Shown here: piece by piece, positions 1 through 7,284 of the stretch | Numbering within the stretch: position 1 is the first letter of the stretch | How the letters are laid out: the number at the start of each line of letters is the position of its first letter | Origin: JASFTV01 sp050050615 | Lineage (GTDB): Bacteria > Desulfobacterota > DSM-4660 > Desulfatiglandales > HGW-15 | DNA: 13,283 nucleotides | Assembly (NCBI GenBank): GCA_050050615.1 | Contig: JASFTV010000068.1 | Location: 1 to 13,283, forward strand | Reading direction: 5' to 3' | Notes under the pieces: model-generated | Seen by the model: only the letters and a program-made list of their open reading frames with translations | The model's database searches: none | What the model was told of the DNA's origin: nothing | Position numbers and translations under genes: made by a program

Positions 1-309
1 TGTATGGAGGACCTTAGCCAGCTTTTTGGCTGCAAATTGTTTCTTCTTTACAAGATTGGGGTGGGCATAGATGGATTCTACTTCAACACTGACCGCCAGT
101 TCGTGTCCTTCCCTGTCAAATATTGTCCCCCTTTTCGGAGGAAGTTTGACGACATCTCTATAGCCGGCAAGGGCTATGGAGGCGAGTTTATCCTTTTCCA
201 GAACCTGAAGCTGATAGGCCCTTGACAGAATGATTCCCAGTCCACCCAGGAAAAAAAGCGCGACCACATAAATTCGAAACCTAATCCATTTTTTTTCCCT
301 GACCTTCAT
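1..309 (-). CDS. ftsI: FtsI/PBP class B transpeptidase, N-terminal part (runs off the window)
   Basis: The septal peptidoglycan transpeptidase works in the inner membrane with FtsW and the FtsQLB complex. The frame opens with ATG at 309 and stays open to base 1, giving 103 codons. It shows a short basic cytoplasmic tail, one membrane segment (about residues 13-29), then the class B PBP signature PPKRGTIFDREGHELAVS at about 57-74, followed by a VESIYAHP segment. These features are typical of the N-terminal pedestal of FtsI/PBP2-type proteins. The catalytic SxxK domain lies outside the window. The start ATG overlaps the ftsL stop codon in an ATGA arrangement, which implies translational coupling. 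Its place after ftsL in a dcw cluster favours FtsI over the elongation enzyme PBP2 (mrdA) or sporulation SpoVD. Confidence 0.9.
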   Translation of the reverse strand, partial: MKVREKKWIRFRIYVVALFFLGGLGIILSRAYQLQVLEKDKLASIALAGYRDVVKLPPKRGTIFDREGHELAVSVEVESIYAHPNLVKKKQFAAKKLAKVLHT

Positions 310-671
310 GGCAAAATGATAGTCTGTTCCGCGGAGGCCGCATTGAGGCCAAGATAGCGTGTGGCTTCTTCGAGATACTGGGGGGATTTCAGGGTGGCCA
401 ATTCAAGCCTTAACTTCTGGTTAAGCTCTTTGAGCCTCAACTCTTCCTGCTGCAACCGACCCAGGTCGTAACCGATTTGCGTCCCCTCCAGATTAGACCA
501 TACATAGCCTATACCGCTTCCCATAAAGATCAGAAGCATGATAGCTATTAGAAAGATTTGGCGATAGCTAAGATGGAAACGTTTCCGCCTTCTTTTGGCA
601 TTGTTAATTCGAATGCCTGTTTTGGCATTTCGTTTCCCTTCAGCCTCTGTAGTCCTGATGGGTCTTACCAT
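306..671 (-). CDS. ftsL: Cell division protein FtsL-like
   Basis: A 121-residue bitopic membrane protein. It has a basic cytoplasmic N-terminus (about 1-37), a single membrane helix (about 38-58) and a predicted coiled coil (about 61-97) rich in Glu, Leu, Lys and Arg in heptad-like spacing. A short tail ends in an EATRYLGL segment, a motif often seen in FtsL. FtsL forms the FtsQLB subcomplex that activates FtsWI at the septum. Sequence conservation in this family is low, so the call rests on size, topology and position between rsmH and ftsI. The start ATG lies one base after the rsmH stop, with a GAGAGG ribosome site inside the end of rsmH. The stop overlaps the ftsI start. Confidence 0.85.
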   Translation of the reverse strand: MVRPIRTTEAEGKRNAKTGIRINNAKRRRKRFHLSYRQIFLIAIMLLIFMGSGIGYVWSNLEGTQIGYDLGRLQQEELRLKELNQKLRLELATLKSPQYLEEATRYLGLNAASAEQTIILP

Positions 672-672
672 C

Positions 673-1614
673 TCAAATCCTCTCCGCGGCTCTTAAAATG
701 GCGCTGCGGGCTCTCGGGTTTTCCTCGATTTCCCTTTGGCCCGGTTTAGTCCCTTTTTTATTAAGCCTCTTGAAAAGCGGCACCTTCCCGCATTGGCAAA
801 CAGGCAGATCCGGGGGACATTGGCAGGCTCTTTCCCAATTCATCATGGCCCGTTTCACCATGCGATCTTCCAGGGAATGGTATGATAAAATGACCAGTCG
901 CCCCCCTTCAAAGACCAGAGATGGGGTCTTCTCAAGAAATATTTCTAAATTGTCTAACTCTTTGTTGACAGCTATCCTTAGGGCCTGAAATGTTCGCGTC
1001 GCCGGATGTTTCGCTCCAGGTCGACGGGATTTGGGAACGACCGACTGGATCAAGTTTGCCAACTGGCTAGATGATCGAATGAGCCCTTTTTTGCGTTCTT
1101 TTTCAATCGTCTTTGCAATGATTCTAGCCCTTCTTTCTTCGCTGTATTCCTTCAGTATGTGCTCGAGTGCTTTCGCGGTTAGGTTGTTGATCAGTTGCTG
1201 AGCCGTTATATGGGTGTCCAGGTCCATTCTCATATCGAGCGGTTCATCGCGATTGAAGCTGAATCCCCTACCCGACTCTTCGATCTGATACGTCGACATA
1301 CCTAGATCCAGAAGGATACCGTGAACCTTATGAACGCCCAGGTCTCTTAAGATTTCATCCAGCCTCGCATAATTTGCCTTGAGCAGGGTGACCTTTTTCC
1401 CGAGAGGAGCCAATCTTTCCTTCGAAATCCTGACCGCCTCTGAATCCCTGTCCAAGCAAATTAGGCGTCCTTTTGCATATATCTTTTTTCCAATCGCTTC
1501 GCTGTGTCCTCCACTCCCGACTGTACCATCCACGTAGACACCATCAGGAACCGTCACGAGGGTGCTCACGACCTCATGAACCAGGACAGGCCGGTGAGGG
1601 TATTGCAATGTCAC
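673..1614 (-). CDS. rsmH: 16S rRNA (cytosine-1402-N4)-methyltransferase RsmH (MraW)
   Basis: This SAM-dependent methyltransferase modifies C1402 in the P-site region of 16S rRNA. Its length of 313 residues is normal for the family. Visible family motifs are HRPVLVHEVV near the N-terminus, the SAM loop VDGTVGSGGHS (about 28-38), LLDLGMSTYQ (101-110), HPATRTFQALRIAVNKEL (203-220), ILSYHSLEDRMVK (242-254) and a C-terminal NPRARSAILRAAERI. A Cys-rich insert (CQCPPDLPVCQCG, 264-276) is also usual in this family. The GTG at 1614 sits directly against the AAAGGGG ribosome site. The TTG at 1608 (codon 3) has a better 5-6 base spacing and may be the real start. The ribosome site overlaps the mraZ stop codon, so translation of the two genes is probably coupled. 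Confidence 0.97.
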   Translation of the reverse strand: MTLQYPHRPVLVHEVVSTLVTVPDGVYVDGTVGSGGHSEAIGKKIYAKGRLICLDRDSEAVRISKERLAPLGKKVTLLKANYARLDEILRDLGVHKVHGILLDLGMSTYQIEESGRGFSFNRDEPLDMRMDLDTHITAQQLINNLTAKALEHILKEYSEERRARIIAKTIEKERKKGLIRSSSQLANLIQSVVPKSRRPGAKHPATRTFQALRIAVNKELDNLEIFLEKTPSLVFEGGRLVILSYHSLEDRMVKRAMMNWERACQCPPDLPVCQCGKVPLFKRLNKKGTKPGQREIEENPRARSAILRAAERI

Positions 1615-1619
1615 CCCCT

Positions 1620-2057
1620 TTAAATGCCAAGCTCTGAAAGACTGTGGCTAACTTCTGGAAAACTCGCCTTTGCCCTCTCGAACTCCTTCTCCCATTTTTC
1701 CCTATCCCATATTTCAAAGAGCTTTAAGCCCCCAACAAGGACGACCTCTTTCTTCAATCCCGAGACCTCCCTGAGGTCTGGTGGGATGGTAATACGACCT
1801 TGCTTTATGGCACACTCCTGGGCTCCAGAGATAAAGTAACGGAGATAGGTGTTTACGGCATGATCCAACTTAGGTAGATTGGCCGCCTTCTCTTCTATGG
1901 CCTGCCAATCATCTCGGGCGAAGGCCCATAGGCATTTGAAATGGTTAGTCACCACCAGGCAATGATCCTCCTTTGCTTTCAAGACTTCCTTGAACCGCGC
2001 TGGAATGGCTAACCGTCCCTTTTCATCAAGGGTATGTTTTGAACGCCCTCTGAACAT
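1620..2057 (-). CDS. mraZ: Transcriptional regulator MraZ
   Basis: MraZ is a ring-forming DNA-binding protein with two AbrB-like half-domains that controls its own dcw operon. Both half-sites are visible: MFRGRSKHTLDEKGRLAIP at the N-terminus and AIKQGRITIPPDLRE in the second half. From ATG 2057 the protein has 145 residues, the normal family size. An in-frame GTG at 2081 would add eight residues, but the family normally starts at MFRG. Only ATG 2057 has a ribosome-site-like AAGTGGA about 6 bases upstream, and the GTG lies inside the operator repeats. It is the first gene of the cluster, with rsmH starting immediately after it. Confidence 0.96.
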   Translation of the reverse strand: MFRGRSKHTLDEKGRLAIPARFKEVLKAKEDHCLVVTNHFKCLWAFARDDWQAIEEKAANLPKLDHAVNTYLRYFISGAQECAIKQGRITIPPDLREVSGLKKEVVLVGGLKLFEIWDREKWEKEFERAKASFPEVSHSLSELGI

Positions 2058-2078
2058 GTTTAGTCCACTTATTGCTGA

Positions 2079-2114
2079 CACTGCATGTCACTTTGTTTCA
2101 CTTTATGACACTTT
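2079..2114 (-). promoter_or_regulatory. Probable MraZ operator: four boxes at 10-bp steps
   Basis: On the minus strand AAAGTG occurs at 2114-2109, 2104-2099 and 2094-2089, and a weaker GCAGTG at 2084-2079. The period is exactly 10 bp, about one helical turn. MraZ is known to bind direct repeats with this period: a TGGG core in E. coli and AAAGTG-type boxes in Mollicutes. The array lies just upstream of mraZ and covers the likely -10 region and transcription start, which fits autorepression. A fifth AAGTG (2070-2066) is out of phase and may instead serve as the ribosome site. Confidence 0.8.
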
Positions 2115-2139
2115 ACGTCGAAAGCGGCATCCTTGTCAA
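2110..2139 (-). promoter_or_regulatory. Candidate promoter of the mraZ/dcw operon
   Basis: A perfect TTGACA -35 (2139-2134) is followed after 18 bp by TAAAGT (2115-2110), a 4/6 match to TATAAT. The -10 overlaps the first AAAGTG box, so MraZ bound to the array would block RNA polymerase. The -35 is convincing. The -10 is weak and its exact register is uncertain. Confidence 0.55.
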
Positions 2140-2159
2140 GAAAATAATGAAGTAATAAG

Positions 2160-2936
2160 AAGATATTACGACGCATTCGGGATTGCTTCGGCGCACCCTG
2201 ATTTTCTCATGCCGATGCAAAATGTGGCATCGGAGATGATCCCTACCACAACATTTTGTTCTTTCCCTCACCAAATTCGACCATCGGGGTCTCCTCCTCT
2301 ACCCCGGCCCCTTTTTTTTGCCGGGGGCAAGTCCGGGGGTTCAGGGGCGCTTAGGCCCAGGGCACAGAATAGAAAAAACGCGTTATCAACCCTCCCCTCC
2401 GCCGGAGAATATGTCCCAATGTCATTTCGAGGCGTTCGCCGGGGCATGTCCCTTCGGCAGGCTCAGGGCAAGCCCCAACAAAGTGAGGGAACTTTACAGA
2501 TCCTTCGTCCCGCGGGATTCAGGATGATACTTCGTGTCAGATCTCTCGCTCGGCTTAAACTGACAAAGAAGAGGCTCATTGGGCTGGGACACAGCCCATC
2601 GACGGGAGGAACGGAAGTTTGCCTCGTGCTCGATAAGGGGCAGGGTGGAATAGGATGCACCAAGGATTAGAATATCCGATGACTGCAACACAAAAGCGGT
2701 CCGGGCGGAAGAGGCGGAAGGTATTGCCCTTAGATCGGTCTGGTTAATATCAATCTGGAGAGTGCTTCACGCTAAGGAACGATTGCCATAGCTTCTCCTG
2801 TTCCTAAAGCGGATCAAATTCGTAGCATCTGAGCCTACCGCAGGACGTTGAATTCCCCCTTCTCGATCCTGTATCATCATTTGATGTTGTGCGCCCCGAA
2901 AGAACGGCCAGGTGTATGTCCAGGACTACCAACCGT
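2160..2936. other. Non-coding gap between the dcw cluster and the reductase gene
   Basis: No convincing gene was found in this 0.78-kb stretch on either strand. It holds a 7-bp GC hairpin (CCCCGGC at 2302-2308 with GCCGGGG at 2320-2326, T-rich loop), a dispersed intergenic repeat (listed separately), and a perfect 7-bp hairpin TGGGCTG/CAGCCCA at 2580-2598. The open frames here read through repeats and have low-complexity, Arg/Gly/Pro-rich translations. From about 2700 to 2936 nothing was recognised. Confidence 0.6.
2418..2532. repeat. Dispersed intergenic repeat (palindromic, MITE-like)
   Basis: The segment opens with TGTCATTTCGAGG and closes with GATCCTTCGTCCCGCGGG followed by ATTCAGGATGATAC. 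Between them is a CTTCGGCAGGCTCAGGGC module flanked by GGGGCATG and AAGCCCC. This combination is typical of short non-coding repeats scattered between genes in many Deltaproteobacteria, Chloroflexi and related genomes. Only one copy is in the window, so the repeat nature is recalled from known examples and not shown here. Confidence 0.5.
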
Positions 2937-4412
2937 TCAGTACTCGCTAGCCTCCCTGGTCGTCACCGACGCTTCCGCCTCCATCTCAACCAGGTATTCG
3001 TCCCCAATGAGCGGTGCCTGTACCAATGTGTTGGCGGGCTGAATGTCGTGAAACCGTTCTGCATGGACGCGGGCTACCGGCTCCAAATCCTCAAGGTTGC
3101 GGAGAAATATACGGGTACGCACAACATCTTCTATCCGCCCCCCAAGGGACTGGATCACCCCATCAATTTTGTCAATGACGAAGTGTGCCTGGGCCGCGGG
3201 ATCGGCTCCCCCGATGACCCGGTTGCGGTGTGTTGCCGTGGTTCCGGAGACCAGAATGCGATCGCCTTTTTTCACAGCCCGGCTGAAGCCGGCAATTTCT
3301 TCCCAGACCGTACCGCTCAGCACCCTGCTCTTGCCGTCTGGGCCGTGTAGGGCTTTGTAAGGCGGCGGGATCGAATCGAGGTGATGACTCAGATCCCCGG
3401 ATGCGGTGAGGAAGGGCGGCTTGCGATATTCGTCGCCACAGTCTCCGTGAATAGGCCTCAGCTTCGCAAGGGCGTCGGCTATCTCGGAATGGCTGGTTTC
3501 GTCGAGTGCAAACAGGAACAGACGCAGGTTGTCCTCAACATGCTCTGTCTTTCCGAGTCGCGCTCCGATGATGATGCCGCCGACAGCAGGCTGCTCGAGG
3601 ATATAGCGGGAGGCGACATTGGCTATGGAGACGTTATGTCTCCGGGCGATGTCTTCCAAGACACGCAGGAGCCTCTGGAGCGCATCCCAACCGCCGGCTT
3701 CCTTGATGAACCGCCCATATTTCATCTGCGACCAGGTTTCAAGATTGTTCCAATCGGGTTCCGGCTTGTTGAGCCAGCGCTCCGTGAGGAAACCGCCCGC
3801 AACTGTTCCGAAAGCCAGCAGCTTAATCCCGTGCTGTTGGCACAGCTCGATCATGCCCAGTGATGCGCGTTGATCGAGGAGGGAGAAACACACCTGGTTG
3901 GACACTACGTTAATTCCGCTGTTTACCACTATACGCAGGTGTGCGGTGTCGAAGTTGGTCAGTCCGACATGACGGATGAGCCCTTCCTTCTTAAGCTCCT
4001 GCAGCCAGAACAAGCAGTCCAAGTAGCCGGGATCAGCGTAGTTCCAGGCATGGAACTGCAGCATATCGACTCTGTCGACTTGCATGCGGTCGAGTGAGCG
4101 CTGGACCGCCCTGCGCACATCTTCCCGAGTAACAGGCCCGGGCTCCGGGACCCACTTAGTCAGCAGTTGCACCGACTCCGGATCGTGTTGCTGTCTGAAC
4201 CGCCCTGCGATGATTTCTGCCGAACCGTAATGATCGGCCATGTCAAACGTGGTAAAGCCCACCTCTACGTACGGTTTCATGGCCGAAGCGGTCGCCACGG
4301 GATCCAGCGTACCGCTCTTACGTTCCATATCCGCAATCTGCCACAATCCTGTCAAGACGCGGGAGATGCTGAAGTCTGATGCCAATTCACAGCGTTCTAC
4401 TTTTACACTCAT
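2937..4412 (-). CDS. Aldo/keto reductase fused to a RidA/YjgF-like domain
   Basis: A 491-residue two-domain protein. Residues about 1-320 are a cytosolic NAD(P)H-dependent aldo/keto reductase with the full tetrad: D57 and Y62 (TFDMADHYG), K86 (LLTKW) and H121 (LQFHAW). The IIGARLGKTEHVEDNL segment (about 280-295) is the usual cofactor-binding end of the barrel. Residues about 365-485 are RidA/YjgF-like (ILVSGTTATH, then VVRTRIFLRNLEDLEPVARVHAERF, then QPANTLVQAPLI and VEMEAEASV). The Arg of active RidA imine deaminases, in the usual PAR motif, is replaced by Asn461 (PAN), so classic 2-aminoacrylate deamination is doubtful. Start ATG 4412 has GGAG nine bases upstream. The gene stands alone, so the substrate cannot be inferred. 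Each domain assignment is firm, while any joint function is unknown. Confidence 0.92.
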   Translation of the reverse strand: MSVKVERCELASDFSISRVLTGLWQIADMERKSGTLDPVATASAMKPYVEVGFTTFDMADHYGSAEIIAGRFRQQHDPESVQLLTKWVPEPGPVTREDVRRAVQRSLDRMQVDRVDMLQFHAWNYADPGYLDCLFWLQELKKEGLIRHVGLTNFDTAHLRIVVNSGINVVSNQVCFSLLDQRASLGMIELCQQHGIKLLAFGTVAGGFLTERWLNKPEPDWNNLETWSQMKYGRFIKEAGGWDALQRLLRVLEDIARRHNVSIANVASRYILEQPAVGGIIIGARLGKTEHVEDNLRLFLFALDETSHSEIADALAKLRPIHGDCGDEYRKPPFLTASGDLSHHLDSIPPPYKALHGPDGKSRVLSGTVWEEIAGFSRAVKKGDRILVSGTTATHRNRVIGGADPAAQAHFVIDKIDGVIQSLGGRIEDVVRTRIFLRNLEDLEPVARVHAERFHDIQPANTLVQAPLIGDEYLVEMEAEASVTTREASEY

Positions 4413-4516
4413 ACTCGTTTACTCCGTTGGGGTTCATCTGCCTTGTGACTTCGGCCGGTTGATTTATTTTGGGTTTTCTATTGGAACATTCCCATGGGAA
4501 CCACAGAGCTCCAGCG

Positions 4517-4539
4517 CCCCTGTTCTCCAAGAACCGGGG
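4517..4539 (-). terminator. Hairpin downstream of the liv operon, possible terminator
   Basis: An imperfect stem lies just after the livK stop: CCCC (4520-4517) pairs with GGGG (4539-4536), then a 1x1 mismatch, then GTTCT/AGAAC with a 3-base loop. There is no T tract on the minus-strand 3' side, so a rho-independent terminator is unproven. It may only stabilise the mRNA end. Confidence 0.3.
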
Positions 4540-4556
4540 GGTACCCTTTTCTGATA

Positions 4557-5714
4557 TTATTCATAGAGCACGGCAACGCCGTCTTTGACAACGTACATCA
4601 GCATATCTCGAACCATGTCCCCGTTTGCATCGAACCGGTTTTCGCCCAGAGCCCCCATCACCGGGGGATAATACGTGCCGATAGAGGCGAGTGCCGCTGT
4701 CAAACTGACACGATCGGCGCCCCCTAACTCAATAGCTTTTGCCACCAAGAGAACACAATCATTGGCCAAACCTTCTACTAGACCGGGATCATTCCCGAAT
4801 TTTTTCTTGAACTCTGCCGCCCACTTCTGGATATAGGGACGTTCGTCTTTCAGAGAGAAGTAACCCGAATAGAAAGTCCCTTCGGAAGCCTTCCCTGCGA
4901 CCTTGATATATTCGGGATGGCCAATTCCGTCTGTTCCCAGGATTTGGGCCTTTATGCCCAATTCCCGGGTCTGCCTGGCGATCAGGGCCCCTTCCTTGTA
5001 GTGACCGGCAATAAACAGGGCATCCGCATTCAGACTTTTGACTTTAGCCAGCTGTACTGAAAAGTCGGTATCATTGGGCAGATAGGCTTCCGATGCGACG
5101 AGCGCTTTTTCAGAAAGGCCCAGTTCCTTCATGGCGTGCGTAAATACTTCGTTTAGCCCCCGGCCGTAATCATCATTTACGTAAATGGTGGCATAGCGGT
5201 TCCACTTCCCCTGGTTCTTGGCCCACTTGGCGATATATCGTCCCTGAAAGGCATCCGTGGGTACGACACGGAAAGAGTAGGGGCCTGCCTGGCTGTAGAC
5301 CGGAGCCGTTGCACCGATGGCGACTTGCACGAGACCGTTCTTGTTCAGTATGGGTGCTCCGGCGAGGGCTACGGTACTCGTGATGGGGCCGATCATGGCC
5401 AGGATTTTTTCGTTATCCACGAAACGCTGGGCAATGGACGCCCCTTCTCGCGGGTCGTTCTTGTCATCGCCCACCTCGACCAGTTCCAGCATCCACGGCT
5501 TGTCTTCACATCTCGGCACGACGCCACCGGCAGCATTGATCCGGTCAATGGCGAATTTTGTGCCTATTTCCGCCTTTTTTCCCCAGGAAGCCGCCCCTCC
5601 GCTCATGGGGGCACATAGGCCCAGGCCAAGCGTATCAGCGGCCATAGCGGTCGTCCCAAGAATCAGGCCCAAAACCGATGCCAGCAACACGAACGTAAGT
5701 TTCTTCTTCATCAT
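4557..5714 (-). CDS. livK: Branched-chain amino acid-type ABC transporter, periplasmic substrate-binding protein
   Basis: A 385-residue periplasmic binding protein of the LivJ/LivK (Peripla_BP_6) type. It captures a branched-chain amino acid or a related amide or carboxylate and delivers it to LivHM. A Sec signal peptide is visible: KKK, a hydrophobic core to about residue 21, then TTAMA before ADTLG. There is no lipobox Cys. Family features include LGLCAPMSGGAASWG after the signal, AMIGPITSTVALAGAPILN, and TDAFQGRYIAKWA followed by YVNDDYGRGLNEVF. ATG 5714 is only 2 bases from a strong AGGAGG (5722-5717). The adjacent ATG 5711 has a better 5-base spacing and is probably used, losing one Met. 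It is the last gene of the liv operon, 34 bp after livF. The actual substrate cannot be read from sequence. Confidence 0.95.
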   Translation of the reverse strand: MMKKKLTFVLLASVLGLILGTTAMAADTLGLGLCAPMSGGAASWGKKAEIGTKFAIDRINAAGGVVPRCEDKPWMLELVEVGDDKNDPREGASIAQRFVDNEKILAMIGPITSTVALAGAPILNKNGLVQVAIGATAPVYSQAGPYSFRVVPTDAFQGRYIAKWAKNQGKWNRYATIYVNDDYGRGLNEVFTHAMKELGLSEKALVASEAYLPNDTDFSVQLAKVKSLNADALFIAGHYKEGALIARQTRELGIKAQILGTDGIGHPEYIKVAGKASEGTFYSGYFSLKDERPYIQKWAAEFKKKFGNDPGLVEGLANDCVLLVAKAIELGGADRVSLTAALASIGTYYPPVMGALGENRFDANGDMVRDMLMYVVKDGVAVLYE

Positions 5715-5716
5715 AT

Positions 5717-5722
5717 CCTCCT
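5717..5722 (-). promoter_or_regulatory. Strong ribosome binding site of livK
   Basis: A perfect AGGAGG precedes two consecutive in-frame ATG codons. Spacing is 2 bases to ATG 5714 and 5 bases to ATG 5711, favouring the second. The strong site fits the need for more binding protein than membrane subunits. Confidence 0.7.
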
Positions 5723-5748
5723 CTCGTTAAAGTGATGAATAAGAAGTC

Positions 5749-6462
5749 CTATGCTTCTCCCAAATAAACCTTGATGACATCTTCATTGGTTAAAAGGTTC
5801 TTGGCCGAGTCTTCCATAACGATCTCCCCGCCATTCAGGATGTATCCTCTGTCTGCAATGGAAAGGGCTTTCTTCAGATTCTGTTCGACCACAAAGATGG
5901 GAATCCCGATTTTACTGACCTCCTGAATGATGCCGAATACCTCGCCTACCAGTTTTGGAGAGAGTCCCATGGACGGTTCGTCCATAATGATCATTTTCGG
6001 TTTGGCCATCAGAGCACGACCAATGGCCAACATCTGCTGCTCGCCGCCGCTCAAAGTTATGCCATCCTGATTCAGCCGCTCCTTAAGCCTAGGAAAAAGC
6101 TGAAAGACCTTTGCCATTTCCGCATGGAAATCGTAGTCTGGATCCCGTCTGTGGATGAAAGCCCCCATTTCAAGGTTTTCCTTCACAGTAAGACGGGCGA
6201 ATATTCTTCGAGCTTCGGGAACCGGCGAGATGCCTTTGCGGACGATCGCATGGGTCGAGCGTCCGTCAATGCGTTCTCCCATGAATTCGACCCGACCGGA
6301 GGCCGGTTTTACGATACCCAAAATCGTCCTCATGGTGGTCGATTTGCCTGAGGCATTTCCGCCGAGCAGACAGACAATCTCAGTTTCGCCGACTTCAATG
6401 TTGACATCATTTAAAGCCCTAATCGGGCCGTAATAGGTTGTCACGTGTTTTAACTTCAACAT
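5749..6462 (-). CDS. livF: ABC transporter ATP-binding protein LivF
   Basis: A 237-residue cytoplasmic ATPase, one of the two nucleotide-binding subunits that power the LivHM permease. It has Walker A GGNASGKST (34-42), where the usual NGAGKST is NASGKST. The signature is LSGGEQQ (137-143), followed by IGRALMAKPKMIIMDEPSMG with Walker B ending at D161-E162. VVEQN at 191-195 stands where many ABC proteins have the H-loop His, which is normal for LivF. It starts at ATG 6462, 47 bp after livG, with no clear ribosome site of its own. A five-codon ORF ends three bases before it in the same frame (see findings). Confidence 0.96.
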   Translation of the reverse strand: MLKLKHVTTYYGPIRALNDVNIEVGETEIVCLLGGNASGKSTTMRTILGIVKPASGRVEFMGERIDGRSTHAIVRKGISPVPEARRIFARLTVKENLEMGAFIHRRDPDYDFHAEMAKVFQLFPRLKERLNQDGITLSGGEQQMLAIGRALMAKPKMIIMDEPSMGLSPKLVGEVFGIIQEVSKIGIPIFVVEQNLKKALSIADRGYILNGGEIVMEDSAKNLLTNEDVIKVYLGEA

Positions 6463-6509
6463 GATCTAGATACTTGCTTTCATGATCCCCCGGTCCGCAA
6501 GAGCATGCC

Positions 6510-7280
6510 TTAATCCCGCCCCAGATAGGCCTCGATAACCTTAGGATGATTGCGAACTTCGGCAAAGGTTCCTTCAACGATCTTCATGCCATAATCCAGC
6601 GCAACAATGCGCCTACAAAGGTTCTTTATGAAATTCATATCATGTTCTATTACGAATATGGTAATACCCTCCCTGTTGATATTCAAAATGTTTTTTATCA
6701 GTTGAAGGGACTCTGCCGGGTTCATACCGGCTGTGGGTTCATCGAGGAGAAGGAGCTTCGGCTTCGACATCAAAGCCCTTGCGATTTCCAAGCGCCTTCG
6801 GTTAGCATAAGAAAGGGTCCATGCCGGACTGTCCTTCATGGAGATCAGGCGATCACCGAAAATCCTCATCACCTCGTTAGCCCGCTCCTTCAGCCATTCG
6901 CGGTCCCTGCGAGGTCCGGGAAGATTGAAAAGGGCCGACAGGATTCCTCCCCGCGTTTGGCAATGCCCGCCGACCATCAAGTTCTCCAGAACCGATAAAT
7001 TGTTAAAGGGCCTTTGATTCTGGAAGGTCCTGGCAATACCCCGGTAAATGATCTTATGGGTTTTCATTTCTAGAAGGTTTCCCCCGGCCCCTTCAAGGTA
7101 AATCTCCCCCTTGTCGGCCTTGTGCATACCGGTGAGGACGTTAAAAAAAGTGGTTTTCCCGGAGCCGTTTGGACCGATGATGCCCACAATTTCTCCTGAC
7201 TCAACCTCAATGTCGAAGGATTTAAGGGCTGTCAAACCGCCGAACCGTTTGGTAAGAGATCGAACAGATAGAAGCATCAT
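6510..7280 (-). CDS. livG: ABC transporter ATP-binding protein LivG
   Basis: A 256-residue ATPase that pairs with LivF at the inner face of the LivHM permease. It has Walker A GPNGSGKTT (36-44) and ARTFQNQRPFNNLSVLEN (83-100), the Q-loop region characteristic of LivG. The signature region is LSYANRRRLEIARAL (156-170), the LivG variant that lacks LSGGQ. Walker B is LLLLDEPTAGMNP (176-188), and the switch His is H213 in IEHDMNFI. The C-terminal extension HPKVIEAYLG is typical for the branched-chain subfamily. Two ATG codons in a row (7280, 7277) lie 4 bases after the livM stop, so translation is probably coupled to livM. Confidence 0.97.
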   Translation of the reverse strand: MMLLSVRSLTKRFGGLTALKSFDIEVESGEIVGIIGPNGSGKTTFFNVLTGMHKADKGEIYLEGAGGNLLEMKTHKIIYRGIARTFQNQRPFNNLSVLENLMVGGHCQTRGGILSALFNLPGPRRDREWLKERANEVMRIFGDRLISMKDSPAWTLSYANRRRLEIARALMSKPKLLLLDEPTAGMNPAESLQLIKNILNINREGITIFVIEHDMNFIKNLCRRIVALDYGMKIVEGTFAEVRNHPKVIEAYLGRD

Positions 7281-7284
7281 AAGC

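Noticed and set aside
1990..2670. 226-codon plus-strand open frame
   Set aside because: It runs antisense through mraZ and its operator, then through GC hairpins and the dispersed repeat. The translation is low-complexity and resembles no protein family.
2875..2888. Small CATCA/TGATG hairpin after the reductase stop
   Set aside because: The stem is only 5 bp, with no T tract on the minus strand, so it is not supported as a terminator.
2889..3863. Plus-strand open frames of up to 160 codons opposite the reductase gene
   Set aside because: They are antisense shadows of a well-supported gene, with no ribosome sites and no recognisable motifs.
4489..4500. 12-bp perfect palindrome TTCCCATGGGAA upstream of the reductase gene
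   Set aside because: It could be an operator, but there is no clear promoter nearby and no second copy. A 12-bp palindrome alone is weak evidence.
5317..5730. 137-codon plus-strand frame opposite livK
   Set aside because: It is a shadow of the livK reading frame and has a Pro/Ser/Arg-rich, non-family translation.
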